From: Actinomyces procaprae
GTDB lineage: Bacteria; Actinomycetota; Actinomycetes; Actinomycetales; Actinomycetaceae
Assembly (NCBI RefSeq): GCF_004798665.1
Contig: NZ_CP039292.1
Span: 930,001-994,000 of the forward strand
Direction: 5' to 3'
Length of the DNA: 64,000 bases
In this document: positions 16,415 to 24,700 of the stretch, piece by piece
Position numbering within the stretch: position 1 is the first letter of the stretch
Layout of the letters: each line of letters starts with the position of its first letter
The notes under the pieces: model-generated
The model's input: the letters and a program-made list of their open reading frames with translations, nothing else
Told to the model about the DNA's origin: nothing
The model's database searches: none
Made by a program: the position numbers and the translations under genes

Positions 16415-17373
16415 GCGCCGCATCACGGAGGGCGACCTTCGCGGCACTTGCCGTCTGGATCCTCTATGGCGCCGTGGTCGCGGCGGTGCCCGACGCCGCC
16501 GACGCGCGCACGGCCAGCACGACGCCGCTGCTTGCCCTGCTTGGCGCCTGGATCGTGGCGCTGGTCGGCTGGACCGCCATCGCCCAGGCGCGTCCCGGAT
16601 CGGCTGCCGCGGGGGCACTGGCGCACCGACTGCCCTGGATCGTGTTCTTCGGGGCGTGGTTCATCGTCTGGCAGCTGACCACGGTCAAGTCCGGGCTGCT
16701 GGACCCGCCCTACTTCGTCGCCCCGGAGGTACTCATCGAGGCCTTCCGCGGCGACTGGACGCTGCTGGCGAGGTGCCTGGGGTCATCGGCGCTGCTGTTC
16801 CTGACCGGCTACGCCGTCGGGTCGGTGCTGGGCTTCGTCACGGGCCTGCTCATGGGCTGGTCGCGGCGGGCCGACTACTGGCTGCACCCGCTGCTGCAGA
16901 CCATTGGGCCGGTGCCCGCGGCCTCACTGCTGCCGCTGGCGGTGCTCGTCCTGCCGACGACGTACGCCTCGGCCGCCTTCATCGTCGCCTTCGGGGCCTG
17001 GTTCCCCATGGCGACCATGACCCGCGCCGGCGTGCGGGCGGTGCCCCGCTCCTACATTGACGTGGCCCGCACGCTGGGCGCCGGCGAGTCCTTCCTGGTG
17101 CGTCGCATCGCCATCCCGGCGGCCCTGCCCGACATGCTCACCGGACTGTTCACGGGCCTGGGTACGAGCCTGGCGGCGCTGATGACCGCGGAGCTGGTGG
17201 GCGTCGACCAGGGACTCGCCTGGTACATCAACTGGGTCAAGGGGTGGGCCGACTACCCGCGCATGTACGTGGGCCTGGCCGTGCTCATCATCTTCTGCCG
17301 CGCCCTGATGATTCTGCTGTTCAAACTGCGCTCCTCGCTGCTGGCCTGGCAGCAGGACCTGGTGAGGTGGTAA
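16411..17373 (+). CDS. ABC transporter permease, SsuC/TauC-like
   Basis: This 320-aa inner-membrane permease starts with GTG overlapping the previous stop (GTGA). Two extra N-terminal hydrophobic helices precede a standard six-helix BPD_transp_1 core. The coupling (EAA) loop reads IDVARTLGAGESFLVRRIAIPAALPD near residue 215. The LDPPYFVAPEVLIEAF start of the core is typical of sulfonate, nitrate and taurine permeases. It would form the channel for the binding protein at 15266 and the ATPase at 17377. Confidence 0.92.
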   Translation: MSAASRRATFAALAVWILYGAVVAAVPDAADARTASTTPLLALLGAWIVALVGWTAIAQARPGSAAAGALAHRLPWIVFFGAWFIVWQLTTVKSGLLDPPYFVAPEVLIEAFRGDWTLLARCLGSSALLFLTGYAVGSVLGFVTGLLMGWSRRADYWLHPLLQTIGPVPAASLLPLAVLVLPTTYASAAFIVAFGAWFPMATMTRAGVRAVPRSYIDVARTLGAGESFLVRRIAIPAALPDMLTGLFTGLGTSLAALMTAELVGVDQGLAWYINWVKGWADYPRMYVGLAVLIIFCRALMILLFKLRSSLLAWQQDLVRW

Positions 17374-17376
17374 ACG

Positions 17377-18291
17377 ATGACTGCTTCAACGCCCTCCGCC
17401 GCTTCCAAGGCTTCTGCGCCGGCGCAGGCGGATACTGCGGGCGCCCCCAGCACCGGCGCCGCGTCGCGCGGAGCGCGGGTGCGCCTGGCCGGCATCAGCC
17501 ACCGCTATCCGCTGCGGCACGACGTCGACCACGGCTGGGTGCCGGCCCTCATGCGTCTGGTTTCCCCCGCCGCCCGGGCCCGGTATGAGGCCGAGTCCGC
17601 CAAGCCGGCTCAGTTGCCGGTGCTGGACGGCATTGACCTGGACATCGCCGCGGGCGAGTTCGTATCCCTGGTGGGCCAGTCCGGATGCGGCAAGTCCACG
17701 ATCCTGCGGCTGCTGTCGGGGCTGGAGAGTCCCAGTCAGGGCAGCGTCGTCGTCGACGGCGAGCCGGTGACCGGCACCGCCCCCGAGCGGGCCCTGGCCT
17801 TCCAGGACGCCACGCTGCTGCCGTGGCGCACGGTGCGCGAGAACGTCGCCCTGGGGCCGCAGGCACGCGGACGGCTGGAGCCGCGGCGGGTCGAGGCGGC
17901 GCTGGAAGTGGTGGGGCTGCGCGACTTCGCCGACGCCTACCCGACCACCCTGTCCGGCGGTATGGCGCAGCGTGCAGCCCTGGCCCGGGCCCTGGTGAAC
18001 CGGCCGCGCCTGTTCCTGCTGGATGAGCCCTTCGGCAAGCTCGATGCGCTGACCCGCCTGACCCTGCAGGACGAGATCGCTTCCCTGTGGGCCTCGCAGG
18101 GCTTCACCGCGGTGCTGGTCACCCACGACGTGGAGGAGGCACTGCGCCTGTCCAACCGTGTCATCGTGCTCTCCGAGCGGCCCGCGCACGTGGTGGAGGA
18201 CATTCGCGTGCCCGAGGGGCTGGGGCGTGACGAGGCAGCCCCCGAGTTCCAGCGGTTGCGGCGCCACATTCTGACGCTCCTGGGACGCTGA
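17377..18291 (+). CDS. ABC transporter ATP-binding protein, SsuB/TauB-like
   Basis: This 304-aa ATPase powers the importer. Walker A is GQSGCGKST, the Q-loop lies in AFQDATLLPWRTV, the signature is LSGGMAQRAALARAL, and Walker B is LFLLDEPFGKLD with the H-loop in VLVTHDVEEAL. The stretch LLPWRTVREN is characteristic of the sulfonate/nitrate/taurine ATPase group. An unusual segment of about 35 residues (HDVDHGWVPALMRLVSPAARA and onward) is inserted between the first strand and Walker A. The start follows the permease stop by 3 nt, and the operon ends at a strong hairpin at 18305. Confidence 0.93.
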   Translation: MTASTPSAASKASAPAQADTAGAPSTGAASRGARVRLAGISHRYPLRHDVDHGWVPALMRLVSPAARARYEAESAKPAQLPVLDGIDLDIAAGEFVSLVGQSGCGKSTILRLLSGLESPSQGSVVVDGEPVTGTAPERALAFQDATLLPWRTVRENVALGPQARGRLEPRRVEAALEVVGLRDFADAYPTTLSGGMAQRAALARALVNRPRLFLLDEPFGKLDALTRLTLQDEIASLWASQGFTAVLVTHDVEEALRLSNRVIVLSERPAHVVEDIRVPEGLGRDEAAPEFQRLRRHILTLLGR

Positions 18292-18304
18292 CCGGGCTAT
18301 GACC

Positions 18305-18346
18305 GACGGCGCCCGCCCCGGCAGGAGAGCCGGGACGGGCGCCGTC
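18305..18346. terminator. Strong bidirectional hairpin terminator
   Basis: GACGGCGCCCG (18305-18315) pairs perfectly with CGGGCGCCGTC (18336-18346). The inner arms CCCCGGC and GCCGGGA extend the stem around a 6-nt loop. It lies between the convergent ends of the ABC operon and the yagU-like gene. It is GC-rich without a clear T-tract, as is common in actinobacteria. Confidence 0.8.
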
Positions 18347-18361
18347 GTCAAGTGAGGGGGC

Positions 18362-18949
18362 TCAGCGGGTGGCCGCCTCCGGGGAGACCTCCGCGTCGGG
18401 CTCGCGGGTGATGCGGTTACGCAGGTCGCGGCGCACGATCTCAATGGACCACATCCACACGATGTGGCCGAAGAACTCCGAGAAGTGCTCCGACCAGGTC
18501 TGGGCGCCGTCGATCCAGGGGAAGGGGTTGGGCGCCCAGCCCAGCAGCGGCATGACGATGACGTGCGCGCCCACGTACACGAAGACGCCGAAGACAGCAC
18601 CCTGCCACAGCTTGATCCGCGGGAAGTACTCGGCGGCGATGCAGTAGATCAGGCCGAAGACGATCGCGAAGCTGAAGTGCACGATGAAGGACATGATCGG
18701 CAGCTCGTTGTTGGAGAACGTCACCGTCAGGTGCGAGGTCTCCGGGGACATGCCGAACCACTCCAGCATGGCCTGCGGCGGGTTCGTGTCCGAGCGGATG
18801 CCGGGTGTGCGCGGCGGGAAGGGCACCTCCCAGCCGAACTTGACCAGGGCGGAGAAGGCGCCGCCGATGAGGCCGACGAGGGTGGACACGCCGACGCGGC
18901 GGCGGGACGGCTCGGTCGAGCCGAGCAGGCGGGTGATCCAGGCGGGCAT
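18362..18949 (-). CDS. yagU: YagU family membrane protein
   Basis: This 195-aa inner-membrane protein matches the YagU/DUF1440 family, linked in E. coli to acid resistance. Diagnostic stretches are RRRVGVSTLVGLIGGAFSALVKFGWEVPFPPR near the N-terminus, IYCIAAEYFPRIKLWQGAVFG in the middle, and FGHIVWMWSIEIVRRDLRNR at the C-terminus, with about four hydrophobic helices. GGAGG lies 8 nt before the ATG at 18949, which decides the start; the frame is open further upstream to 19102. In a fermentative, acid-producing oral-type actinomycete a role in acid tolerance is plausible but inferred. Confidence 0.92.
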   Translation of the reverse strand: MPAWITRLLGSTEPSRRRVGVSTLVGLIGGAFSALVKFGWEVPFPPRTPGIRSDTNPPQAMLEWFGMSPETSHLTVTFSNNELPIMSFIVHFSFAIVFGLIYCIAAEYFPRIKLWQGAVFGVFVYVGAHVIVMPLLGWAPNPFPWIDGAQTWSEHFSEFFGHIVWMWSIEIVRRDLRNRITREPDAEVSPEAATR

Positions 18950-19130
18950 GTGGGAACCTCCGGGTATTGCGGCGGGGTCGCCGCGGCGATGATGAGCAGG
19001 CGCTCGCGGCGCGCGCTCATCGGGGTCGACCAACGATTTCACGGCGTAGCGTCGGTGTCCAAGCGACCCGGCGGCGAAGGCGGGCGTCGAACTCGTCAAC
19101 ACAACTCCAGCAAGCGCATAGGGTAAGGCT

Positions 19131-19676
19131 GTGATCTACTACCAAAGGGACGATGAACACGGCGGAACGGCGCTGGGTGTTGTCAGTGCCATCCTGGCGG
19201 TCGTTCTGGTGTGTGGTCTGCGGCTGGCAGTGATGTTCTCCGCGCTCTTTGTCATTGTGGACCAGGCGGCTACGGGGGCCTTCGTACTGTTGTGCTACTT
19301 CGCGGCGCTTGGAGCCGCCTGGTACGGCGCCCACCGTTTTTTGTTGTCGCCCCGGACCGTGCAGGTGACTGAACGCGGCATGCACGTCGCCAGGGACTAC
19401 CTGCCCTGGCCGCGGCGGCGCGAGGAACTGCTAGTTGTCGAGAAGCGCCGCCTGGGTGGGCGCGTCCACCACCGCGCCGTCTACGACTCCAAGTTCGGCC
19501 GCGTGCGCATGCGCGGACTGGAGAACATGAAGCAGTACGACAACCCCGCCGTCGCACGTCAGGCGGTGGAGGACCGACTGGACCAGGTATGGGCGGCCTG
19601 TGAGTGGGCGCGTGCGGACGCGGCCAAGAGACGCCGCCAGGTGGCTGCGGAGCAAGGCGCAGACGCTCAGAAGTAG
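19131..19676 (+). CDS. Small membrane protein of unknown function
   Basis: This 181-aa protein begins with GTG and has two N-terminal hydrophobic helices (residues 15-38 and 44-70). A soluble, Arg-rich cytoplasmic domain follows that looks beta-strand-rich at first (LLSPRTVQVTERGMHVARDYLPW) and then helical. The layout recalls small PH-like membrane proteins, but I do not recognise the family. Its last 10 bp overlap the 3' end of menB on the opposite strand. Confidence 0.7.
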   Translation: MIYYQRDDEHGGTALGVVSAILAVVLVCGLRLAVMFSALFVIVDQAATGAFVLLCYFAALGAAWYGAHRFLLSPRTVQVTERGMHVARDYLPWPRRREELLVVEKRRLGGRVHHRAVYDSKFGRVRMRGLENMKQYDNPAVARQAVEDRLDQVWAACEWARADAAKRRRQVAAEQGADAQK

Positions 19677-20782
19677 TAGGGGAACGGCGACCAGTCCGGC
19701 TCGCGGCGCTCAAGGAAGGCATCGCGGCCCTCGGCGGCCTCGTCGGTCATATAGGCCAGGCGGGTGGCCTCCCCGGCAAATACCTGCTGGCCGGCCAGGC
19801 CGTCATCGGCCAGGTTGAAGGCGTACTTGAGCATGCGGATGGCCTGCGGCGACTTGCCGGCCACGATGCGCGCGTACTCCAGGGCCCGCTCCTCCAGCTC
19901 GGCGTGGGGGACGGCCTCGTTGACCACGCCCCAGCGCTCGGCCGTGGCGGCGTCGTAGGTGCGGGCCAGGAAGAAGATCTCGCGGGCCCGCTTGTCCCCG
20001 ACCTGCCGGGCGAGCAGGGCGGAGCCGTAGCCGGCGTCGAAGGAGCCCACATCGGCGTCGGTCTGCTTGAAGCGGGCATGCTCGGCGGAGGCGAGCGAGA
20101 GGTCGCAGACCACGTTCAGGGAGTGTCCGCCGCCGGCCGCCCAGCCGGATACGGCCGCGATGACGACCTTAGGCATGGTGCGGATGAGTCGCTGCACCTC
20201 CAGGATGTGCAGGCGCCCGGCCCGGGCGGCGTCCAGGCGCTCGCGCTGGGCGGCGACGGCGGCGTCGTGGTCGTCGGTGGGCGCGGCCGCGGCGGCCTCG
20301 TCTACGGCGTCGGGGCGTGACGTCCCGGCGTCCGCCCAGGCAGTGGAGGTGGCCCCGGCGTCGTCGCTCTTTTCATACAGGTAGCCGTCCCGTCCGCGCA
20401 CCCGCTGGTCGCCGCCGGAGCAGAAGCCCCAGCCGCCGTCCTTGGGGGAGGGACCGTTGCCGGTGAGGATGACGGCGCCGACGTCGCCGCTCATGCGTGC
20501 GTGGTCGAGCACCCGGTACAGCTCGTCGACGGTGTGGGGGCGGAAGGCGTTGCGCAGCTCGGGACGATCCAGGGCCACCCGCACCACCGGCAGGTCGCGC
20601 ACCCACGCGCCGTTGGCGTCGCGCTCGCAGCCGCGGTGGTAGGTGACGTCGGTGAGTGGGCCCGGACCGTCGCCGCGGTTGGCGAAGCCGGCGACGTCGC
20701 GCCAGCGGAGAGGATCGAAGATCTCCGAGACCCGCTGCGGCAGCGGGTGGGGCGACGGCTCGGCAGTTGACGACTGGCTCAT
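19667..20782 (-). CDS. menB: 1,4-Dihydroxy-2-naphthoyl-CoA synthase
   Basis: MenB is a crotonase-fold enzyme that cyclises o-succinylbenzoyl-CoA in menaquinone biosynthesis. The 371-aa protein has the conserved GWGFCSGGDQRVRG oxyanion region, VSGWAAGGGHSLNVVCDLSLAS and TDADVGSFDAGYGS. It is about 60-80 residues longer than usual. Residues about 140-182 form an Ala/Asp-rich, low-complexity insertion in the loop that normally closes over the active site, just after GYLYEKSDD. The ATG at 20782 was chosen because the MenB N-terminus starts there. It lies 34 bp downstream of the response regulator gene on the same strand. Confidence 0.95.
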   Translation of the reverse strand: MSQSSTAEPSPHPLPQRVSEIFDPLRWRDVAGFANRGDGPGPLTDVTYHRGCERDANGAWVRDLPVVRVALDRPELRNAFRPHTVDELYRVLDHARMSGDVGAVILTGNGPSPKDGGWGFCSGGDQRVRGRDGYLYEKSDDAGATSTAWADAGTSRPDAVDEAAAAAPTDDHDAAVAAQRERLDAARAGRLHILEVQRLIRTMPKVVIAAVSGWAAGGGHSLNVVCDLSLASAEHARFKQTDADVGSFDAGYGSALLARQVGDKRAREIFFLARTYDAATAERWGVVNEAVPHAELEERALEYARIVAGKSPQAIRMLKYAFNLADDGLAGQQVFAGEATRLAYMTDEAAEGRDAFLERREPDWSPFPYYF

Positions 20783-20816
20783 GCGCACAGGGTAAGGGGA
20801 GGAGACGGCGTCTTGG

Positions 20817-21485
20817 TCAGCCGGTGATGTAGGCGGCCATGAGTTCGGTGCGTGAGTTGTAGCCGAGCTCGCGGAGCACATCTGACACGTAGAGGCGGAC
20901 CGTGTTCTGTGAGAGGTTCAGGCGAGTCGCAATCCGTTTGTTGGTCAACCCCTTCAGCAGGCAGGCGTGGACCTCTTGGAGGTGCGGCGGCAGCTTCTCG
21001 ACGGCGGCCTGCGCCTGCCGCACGGCATCGCTCCGGTCCTGCTGCACCCGGTAGGCCTCTACGAGCAGCTCGGTGGGTCGGGAGGACATGACGGGCTCGC
21101 CCCGGGCGGCACGAACCAGGGCATGGGCAACCGCCTCCGGTGGCTCGTCCTTGGTGATGAACCCGCTGACTCCCTCGGCTAGTGCAGCTCTGAGGGAATC
21201 CTCGCGCCGAAACACGGTAAACATGACGACGGCGATGCCGGGGCGGTTCTGAATGATGGCGCGCGCGGTGTGGGGGCCGCTCAGCCCCGGCATGTCGATG
21301 TCGACGAGGGCCACGTCGATGTCCAGATTGCCGCGGCTGAGCAGGTCCAGCGCGGTCATTCCATCCGCGGCGGTGGCGACGACGGCGACGGGCGGCTGTG
21401 CATCGATCTGCTCGGCGAATACGGTGCGGATGAGCGGATCGTCATCCACGATCATGATCCGCAGCGGTGGGGTTACCTCAGACAT
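20817..21485 (-). CDS. NarL/LuxR-family response regulator
   Basis: This 222-aa two-component regulator has a receiver domain with MIVDDDPLIR, phosphoacceptor D62 in VALVDIDMPG and lysine in FITKDEPP. A C-terminal LuxR helix-turn-helix follows (CLLKGLTNKRIATRLNLSQNTVRLYVSDVL). The ATG at 21485 overlaps the kinase gene by 8 bp, so the two are coupled. Its targets are not obvious. The three small membrane-protein genes upstream on the same strand and menB downstream are candidates by position only. Confidence 0.94.
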   Translation of the reverse strand: MSEVTPPLRIMIVDDDPLIRTVFAEQIDAQPPVAVVATAADGMTALDLLSRGNLDIDVALVDIDMPGLSGPHTARAIIQNRPGIAVVMFTVFRREDSLRAALAEGVSGFITKDEPPEAVAHALVRAARGEPVMSSRPTELLVEAYRVQQDRSDAVRQAQAAVEKLPPHLQEVHACLLKGLTNKRIATRLNLSQNTVRLYVSDVLRELGYNSRTELMAAYITG

Positions 21486-22695
21486 GGGACGCTCCAGTGC
21501 GTTCCGGTAGTTCGGTGGAGCGGGTAGTTCCTGGGTGATCAGGTGCCGGGGCGATCGGGATGGTTGCCAGGACGGTCCAAGACTCACCTACCCTACTGGC
21601 GACGAGCTGGCCGCCGGCCTTCTCGAAGCGGCTCGCCAGGGTGGCTAGGCCGTGTCCGCCGTGTAGCTCGGCGGGGACCTCGCGGTCACGCCAGGGCGCG
21701 GTGAAGGTGATCGCCAGGTGCTTCTCGGTCGGTTCGACTACCAGCGAGAGCAGATCGCCGTCGTCACTGTACTTCAGGGCATTGACGGTGCACTCGCGAA
21801 TGAGTGCCGCGAGCAATCGGCTGGCTTCGGGCCCGTACCGCGGGAGAAGACGTTCGGTATTGTCCAAGTCCGCATCAAGGGTGATGGACCGCTGCGCAAG
21901 TGCCTTCCTACTGGTGGCAACGAGCTCAGGGATGGCGGGTTCTTCGGCCTGGGAATACGGGGATGTCGCGAGGTTGTCGATGAGCGCGCGCAGGTGACCG
22001 AGGGACTTCCGCGCGTTCGCCTCGACGGCGGCTGCTTCGGACTCGTGCTCCGGGGCTGCATCGCGCAGCTGGCAGGTCAGGATCAGTAGGTGAGTCAGGT
22101 CCGCGGCGAGGTCGTCGTGCAGGGTGTCGGCGATGTCACGGCGCAGTTGGCGGTTGAGCGCATCGGCCGCCTCGCGAGACGCCTTGGCCTCCCGCTCTAG
22201 CGCATGCATGCGCCTACCAACCCATTGGAGCAGCAGCCCCGCACCACCGCAGATGACGGCCCAGAGTGCCATTGGGGTAAGAACGTCTGCGGGTGTATCT
22301 GCCGAGGGGAGTTGAACGATGTGGACGGTGAGGAAGACCGCGACGGCGACGAGTACTCGTCGCCGCGCAATGAGGTCAATTACCACCACGTAGGCGAGAA
22401 CTGGTGTCCAAACGAGGTATGCGTCAGGGAGCAAAAGCGCTGTGGCGAGAGTGGCCGTGAATACTAGTACGCCAATACGCTCGCTTCCTATGTAGACGAT
22501 GAAAGTGGCAACCTGGAGTGCCTCCCACCACGCGGAGATAGGGTCACGTGATGTGATAAGCGTATGCAAGTCTAACGCCAGTATGATGGCTGAGACCAAA
22601 GCTAGGGATAGGGGCCTGACCTGTGTCGGTGCCAGTGGGTGAAATGCTCGAGTCATTGTCGTTGACACAACCAGGATGACGGTAAAAGCGTGCAC
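21478..22695 (-). CDS. NarL-type sensor histidine kinase
   Basis: This 405-aa membrane kinase pairs with the regulator at 20817. The N-terminal half has five or six hydrophobic helices with short loops. A short coiled region (RMHALEREAKASREAADALNR) leads to a dimerisation helix with the likely phosphoacceptor in DIADTLHDDLAADLTH. A HATPase domain has N-box-like RECTVNALKYSDDG and G-box-like GGHGLATLASRFEKAGG. The start is uncertain: a stop codon lies about 30 nt upstream of the GTG at 22695, no ribosome site is visible, and an ATG at 22653 is also possible. Confidence 0.88.
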   Translation of the reverse strand: MHAFTVILVVSTTMTRAFHPLAPTQVRPLSLALVSAIILALDLHTLITSRDPISAWWEALQVATFIVYIGSERIGVLVFTATLATALLLPDAYLVWTPVLAYVVVIDLIARRRVLVAVAVFLTVHIVQLPSADTPADVLTPMALWAVICGGAGLLLQWVGRRMHALEREAKASREAADALNRQLRRDIADTLHDDLAADLTHLLILTCQLRDAAPEHESEAAAVEANARKSLGHLRALIDNLATSPYSQAEEPAIPELVATSRKALAQRSITLDADLDNTERLLPRYGPEASRLLAALIRECTVNALKYSDDGDLLSLVVEPTEKHLAITFTAPWRDREVPAELHGGHGLATLASRFEKAGGQLVASRVGESWTVLATIPIAPAPDHPGTTRSTELPERTGASHV

Positions 22696-22797
22696 CAGGG
22701 AGGCGGAGTCCGGTTTTCTGGGCTAGTGCTCACTGGTGCAACCACGAGGGCCGCTGTCAATGCAAGGCAGGTGAATATAACTCTGTTTCTACTTGGC

Positions 22798-23382
22798 TCA
22801 CTCGTCTTCTTCGATCCGGTTGCCATCTTCGTCAACGTAGTAGCCTTCATCGTCGATCTCCTGGAAATTCAAGCGGCCGTCCTGAATCTCCTCGGCGAAG
22901 TGCTCGCGCGTCATCAAACGCACTTGACGGCCTCGCCTCATCATTTCCTCGTGGTTGAGGGTGGTGTCCCAAGGCTTCTCAAGCGTGATGATGATGACCA
23001 TGTAGAAGATCCAGGTCACCAGGGTGAGGGTGAGTATTGAGGCGGACGCCAACAGCGTAGCAGCCGCGAAGCCTGCAATGGCTGGGCAGATGAGCGATAT
23101 GACAGTCAGGAGCGCTCCTTCGGGGTCCTGAGAGCGCTTGGCACGCATGATCAGCCGCGAAGCCGTCGCGTCGAGAATCTCCCGTATGACTGCGGCCACG
23201 ATCACGAACGCGACCACGCGGTCGATGGTCAGGCCCATGTGGGTCAGCGCCGACCAGATCCCTATGACGATGCCAAGTCCGACTCCATAGAGCAGAGCCA
23301 TGAAGGCCCTCCCGGAAGCCAGCGCCCAGAGCGGGATCGCTGGGCGCCAGCGGGAGTCGGATTCCTGTGTTGTGGTCGCCAT
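22798..23382 (-). CDS. Membrane protein of unknown function with acidic C-terminal tail
   Basis: This 194-aa protein has four hydrophobic helices within residues 15-140. A soluble tail then becomes very acidic (EEIQDGRLNFQEIDDEGYYVDEDG, ending EEDE). AGGAG 5-6 nt before the ATG supports the start. I do not recognise the family. It lies directly upstream of the histidine kinase on the same strand and downstream of two other small membrane-protein genes, which suggests a membrane module co-regulated with the two-component system. Base composition is lower in GC than in neighbouring metabolic genes. Confidence 0.78.
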   Translation of the reverse strand: MATTTQESDSRWRPAIPLWALASGRAFMALLYGVGLGIVIGIWSALTHMGLTIDRVVAFVIVAAVIREILDATASRLIMRAKRSQDPEGALLTVISLICPAIAGFAAATLLASASILTLTLVTWIFYMVIIITLEKPWDTTLNHEEMMRRGRQVRLMTREHFAEEIQDGRLNFQEIDDEGYYVDEDGNRIEEDE

Positions 23383-23560
23383 GGGTTCTCCTGATTGGAT
23401 TTCGTCCGTCGATCTGCGATCGGCCGATACCTATCAGGGTGAGTATAGGGAAAGTATGAGCCGAATCATAGACTGATCTTCGTCAGGGTTGTCGTGCCAG
23501 ACCGCTATGCAAGCCGGATGTTCCGCTTCGGTGGCGTCACTGCCGCCGACCGGGGTGCCA

Positions 23561-23962
23561 TCAGTCGTCTCCTTCGGGTATGGGGATCTTCCCGTACAGC
23601 CAGTAGAGCAGTAGGAAGGAGACCAGCGCCGTCGTGCCGAATACCAGGATCGCGGGCAGGGGCTCCACCAGCAGCACCCCGATGAGCGCCATGGCAGATA
23701 CCTGCACGACGAGCTCCAGCGCCTCGCGGAGGAACTTGCCCACGTGCGACTTGGAGACGAAGTCGCCCCAGAGGATCACCACTGCCAGCCAGGCCAGCAT
23801 CAGAATCGGCGGCAGCCAAACCAGCGTGAGACCGCCGTACTTGGGTCTGCCGACGGGTAGAAGGGCGACTGCTGTCAGGGCGAGGTACATCGGCGCCGTG
23901 ACCATGACAACCATCACCGCGAGCACGACGTACCCGCGCAATTCCTGCAGTGACCTTTTCAT
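23561..23962 (-). CDS. Small membrane protein of unknown function
   Basis: This 133-aa protein contains four predicted helices (starting near residues 12, 44, 85 and 105) joined by short loops and ends with the acidic IPEGDD. Nothing in it identifies a family. It is separated from the next gene (22798-23382) by about 180 bp containing no gene. Length and topology resemble the other two small membrane proteins here. Confidence 0.68.
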   Translation of the reverse strand: MKRSLQELRGYVVLAVMVVMVTAPMYLALTAVALLPVGRPKYGGLTLVWLPPILMLAWLAVVILWGDFVSKSHVGKFLREALELVVQVSAMALIGVLLVEPLPAILVFGTTALVSFLLLYWLYGKIPIPEGDD

Positions 23963-24009
23963 GCGGGATTCCTTCGGAACCAGGGGGAGCGGAGGTTTGG
24001 AGGGTCGGT

Positions 24010-24213
24010 TTAGTTACGGCCTTCTCGGAGTCTCAGCCACTGAATGAATGTGCCCAGGGCGGCGGTTATCCACGGTGTTGGGGTCAGCGTGACCGCGCGT
24101 ACGCTAGTGCCATCGAGAATAGCGAGCGCGATCACTGAAAGCACGAAAACGAGGCAAAAGCTTCCAATCAGTATTGTTATCGTTCTCCCTGAATCACGGT
24201 AGGTGGTTTTCAT
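24010..24213 (-). CDS. Very small membrane protein
   Basis: This 67-aa protein has one clear transmembrane helix (ITILIGSFCLVFVLSVIALAI) and a second weaker hydrophobic stretch near the C-terminus. It sits 47 bp upstream of the 133-aa gene on the same strand. No motif identifies it. Start at the ATG at 24213; AGGAACCGGAAATG-like sequence upstream gives a modest ribosome site. Confidence 0.6.
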   Translation of the reverse strand: MKTTYRDSGRTITILIGSFCLVFVLSVIALAILDGTSVRAVTLTPTPWITAALGTFIQWLRLREGRN

Positions 24214-24420
24214 TTCCGGTTCCTCGTCGATCCGTTGGGTGCGTATGCGTGTATGTGGCTGGCCTCGTCACCTCGGCCGGGCAGCAACTGTGCCGACGCC
24301 TCCAACACCCCAGTCTATGCCGCGCGGGAGCGCCTGAACAGTTGACCTTCGTCAGGTGTTCAGCTGCCTGTTCTCGTGCCGCTGTCGCATGCTCGTACCC
24401 TCGCCGACAGCAAGGATGCT

Positions 24421-24550
24421 CGCGCTCGGCCGGCGGTGGGCGGTTCGACTCCGAGGCCGACTACGCCTGAGGTGCTCATCGACTACCCGGGCGGTCTGCG
24501 TACACCGCCCAGCCTCTATGCCTAGTGCGATCCGCAACCTCGCGAGTGGT
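24421..24550 (+). pseudogene. Decayed, internally deleted arginine deiminase (arcA) fragment
   Basis: Bases 24421-24468 align with arcA around 25525-25575 (shared CGCGCTCGGCCGGCGGTGG and TCGACTCCGAG). Immediately afterwards 24469-24499 align with arcA around 25831-25861 (GAGGTGCTCATCGACTACC, then GGGCGG). About 250 bp of gene between these blocks is missing, and stop codons and frameshifts interrupt the frame. A weaker match (ATCCGCAAC...CGCGAG) may continue to about 24550. This is a relic of a second arcA about 1 kb upstream of the intact gene. The rest of 24214-24700 holds no gene I can support. Confidence 0.7.
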
Positions 24551-24624
24551 TCTGGATGATGAGGTGCCCGGTCTTTTCCGTGGGTCCCGGCAATGACTCT
24601 CGTCGCATGATGATGGCAATGGGG

Positions 24625-24630
24625 TATGAT
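24625..24630 (+). promoter_or_regulatory. Likely -10 box for the lipoprotein gene
   Basis: TATGAT at 24625-24630 is a near-consensus -10 element, 71 bp before the start codon at 24701, in a locally AT-richer stretch. No good -35 box is obvious. Confidence 0.45.
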
Positions 24631-24700
24631 AGCCGGAATAGGTACACGGTTGGGTACCCGGTGTCGCATGACGCTGCGAACATGAAGGTGTGCTACTGGT

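Noticed and set aside
22653..22850. Short minus-strand frame between the 194-aa membrane gene and the kinase
   Set aside because: It contains one hydrophobic stretch and could be a frameshifted kinase N-terminus, but it overlaps both neighbours, has no ribosome site and no continuity with kinase sequence.
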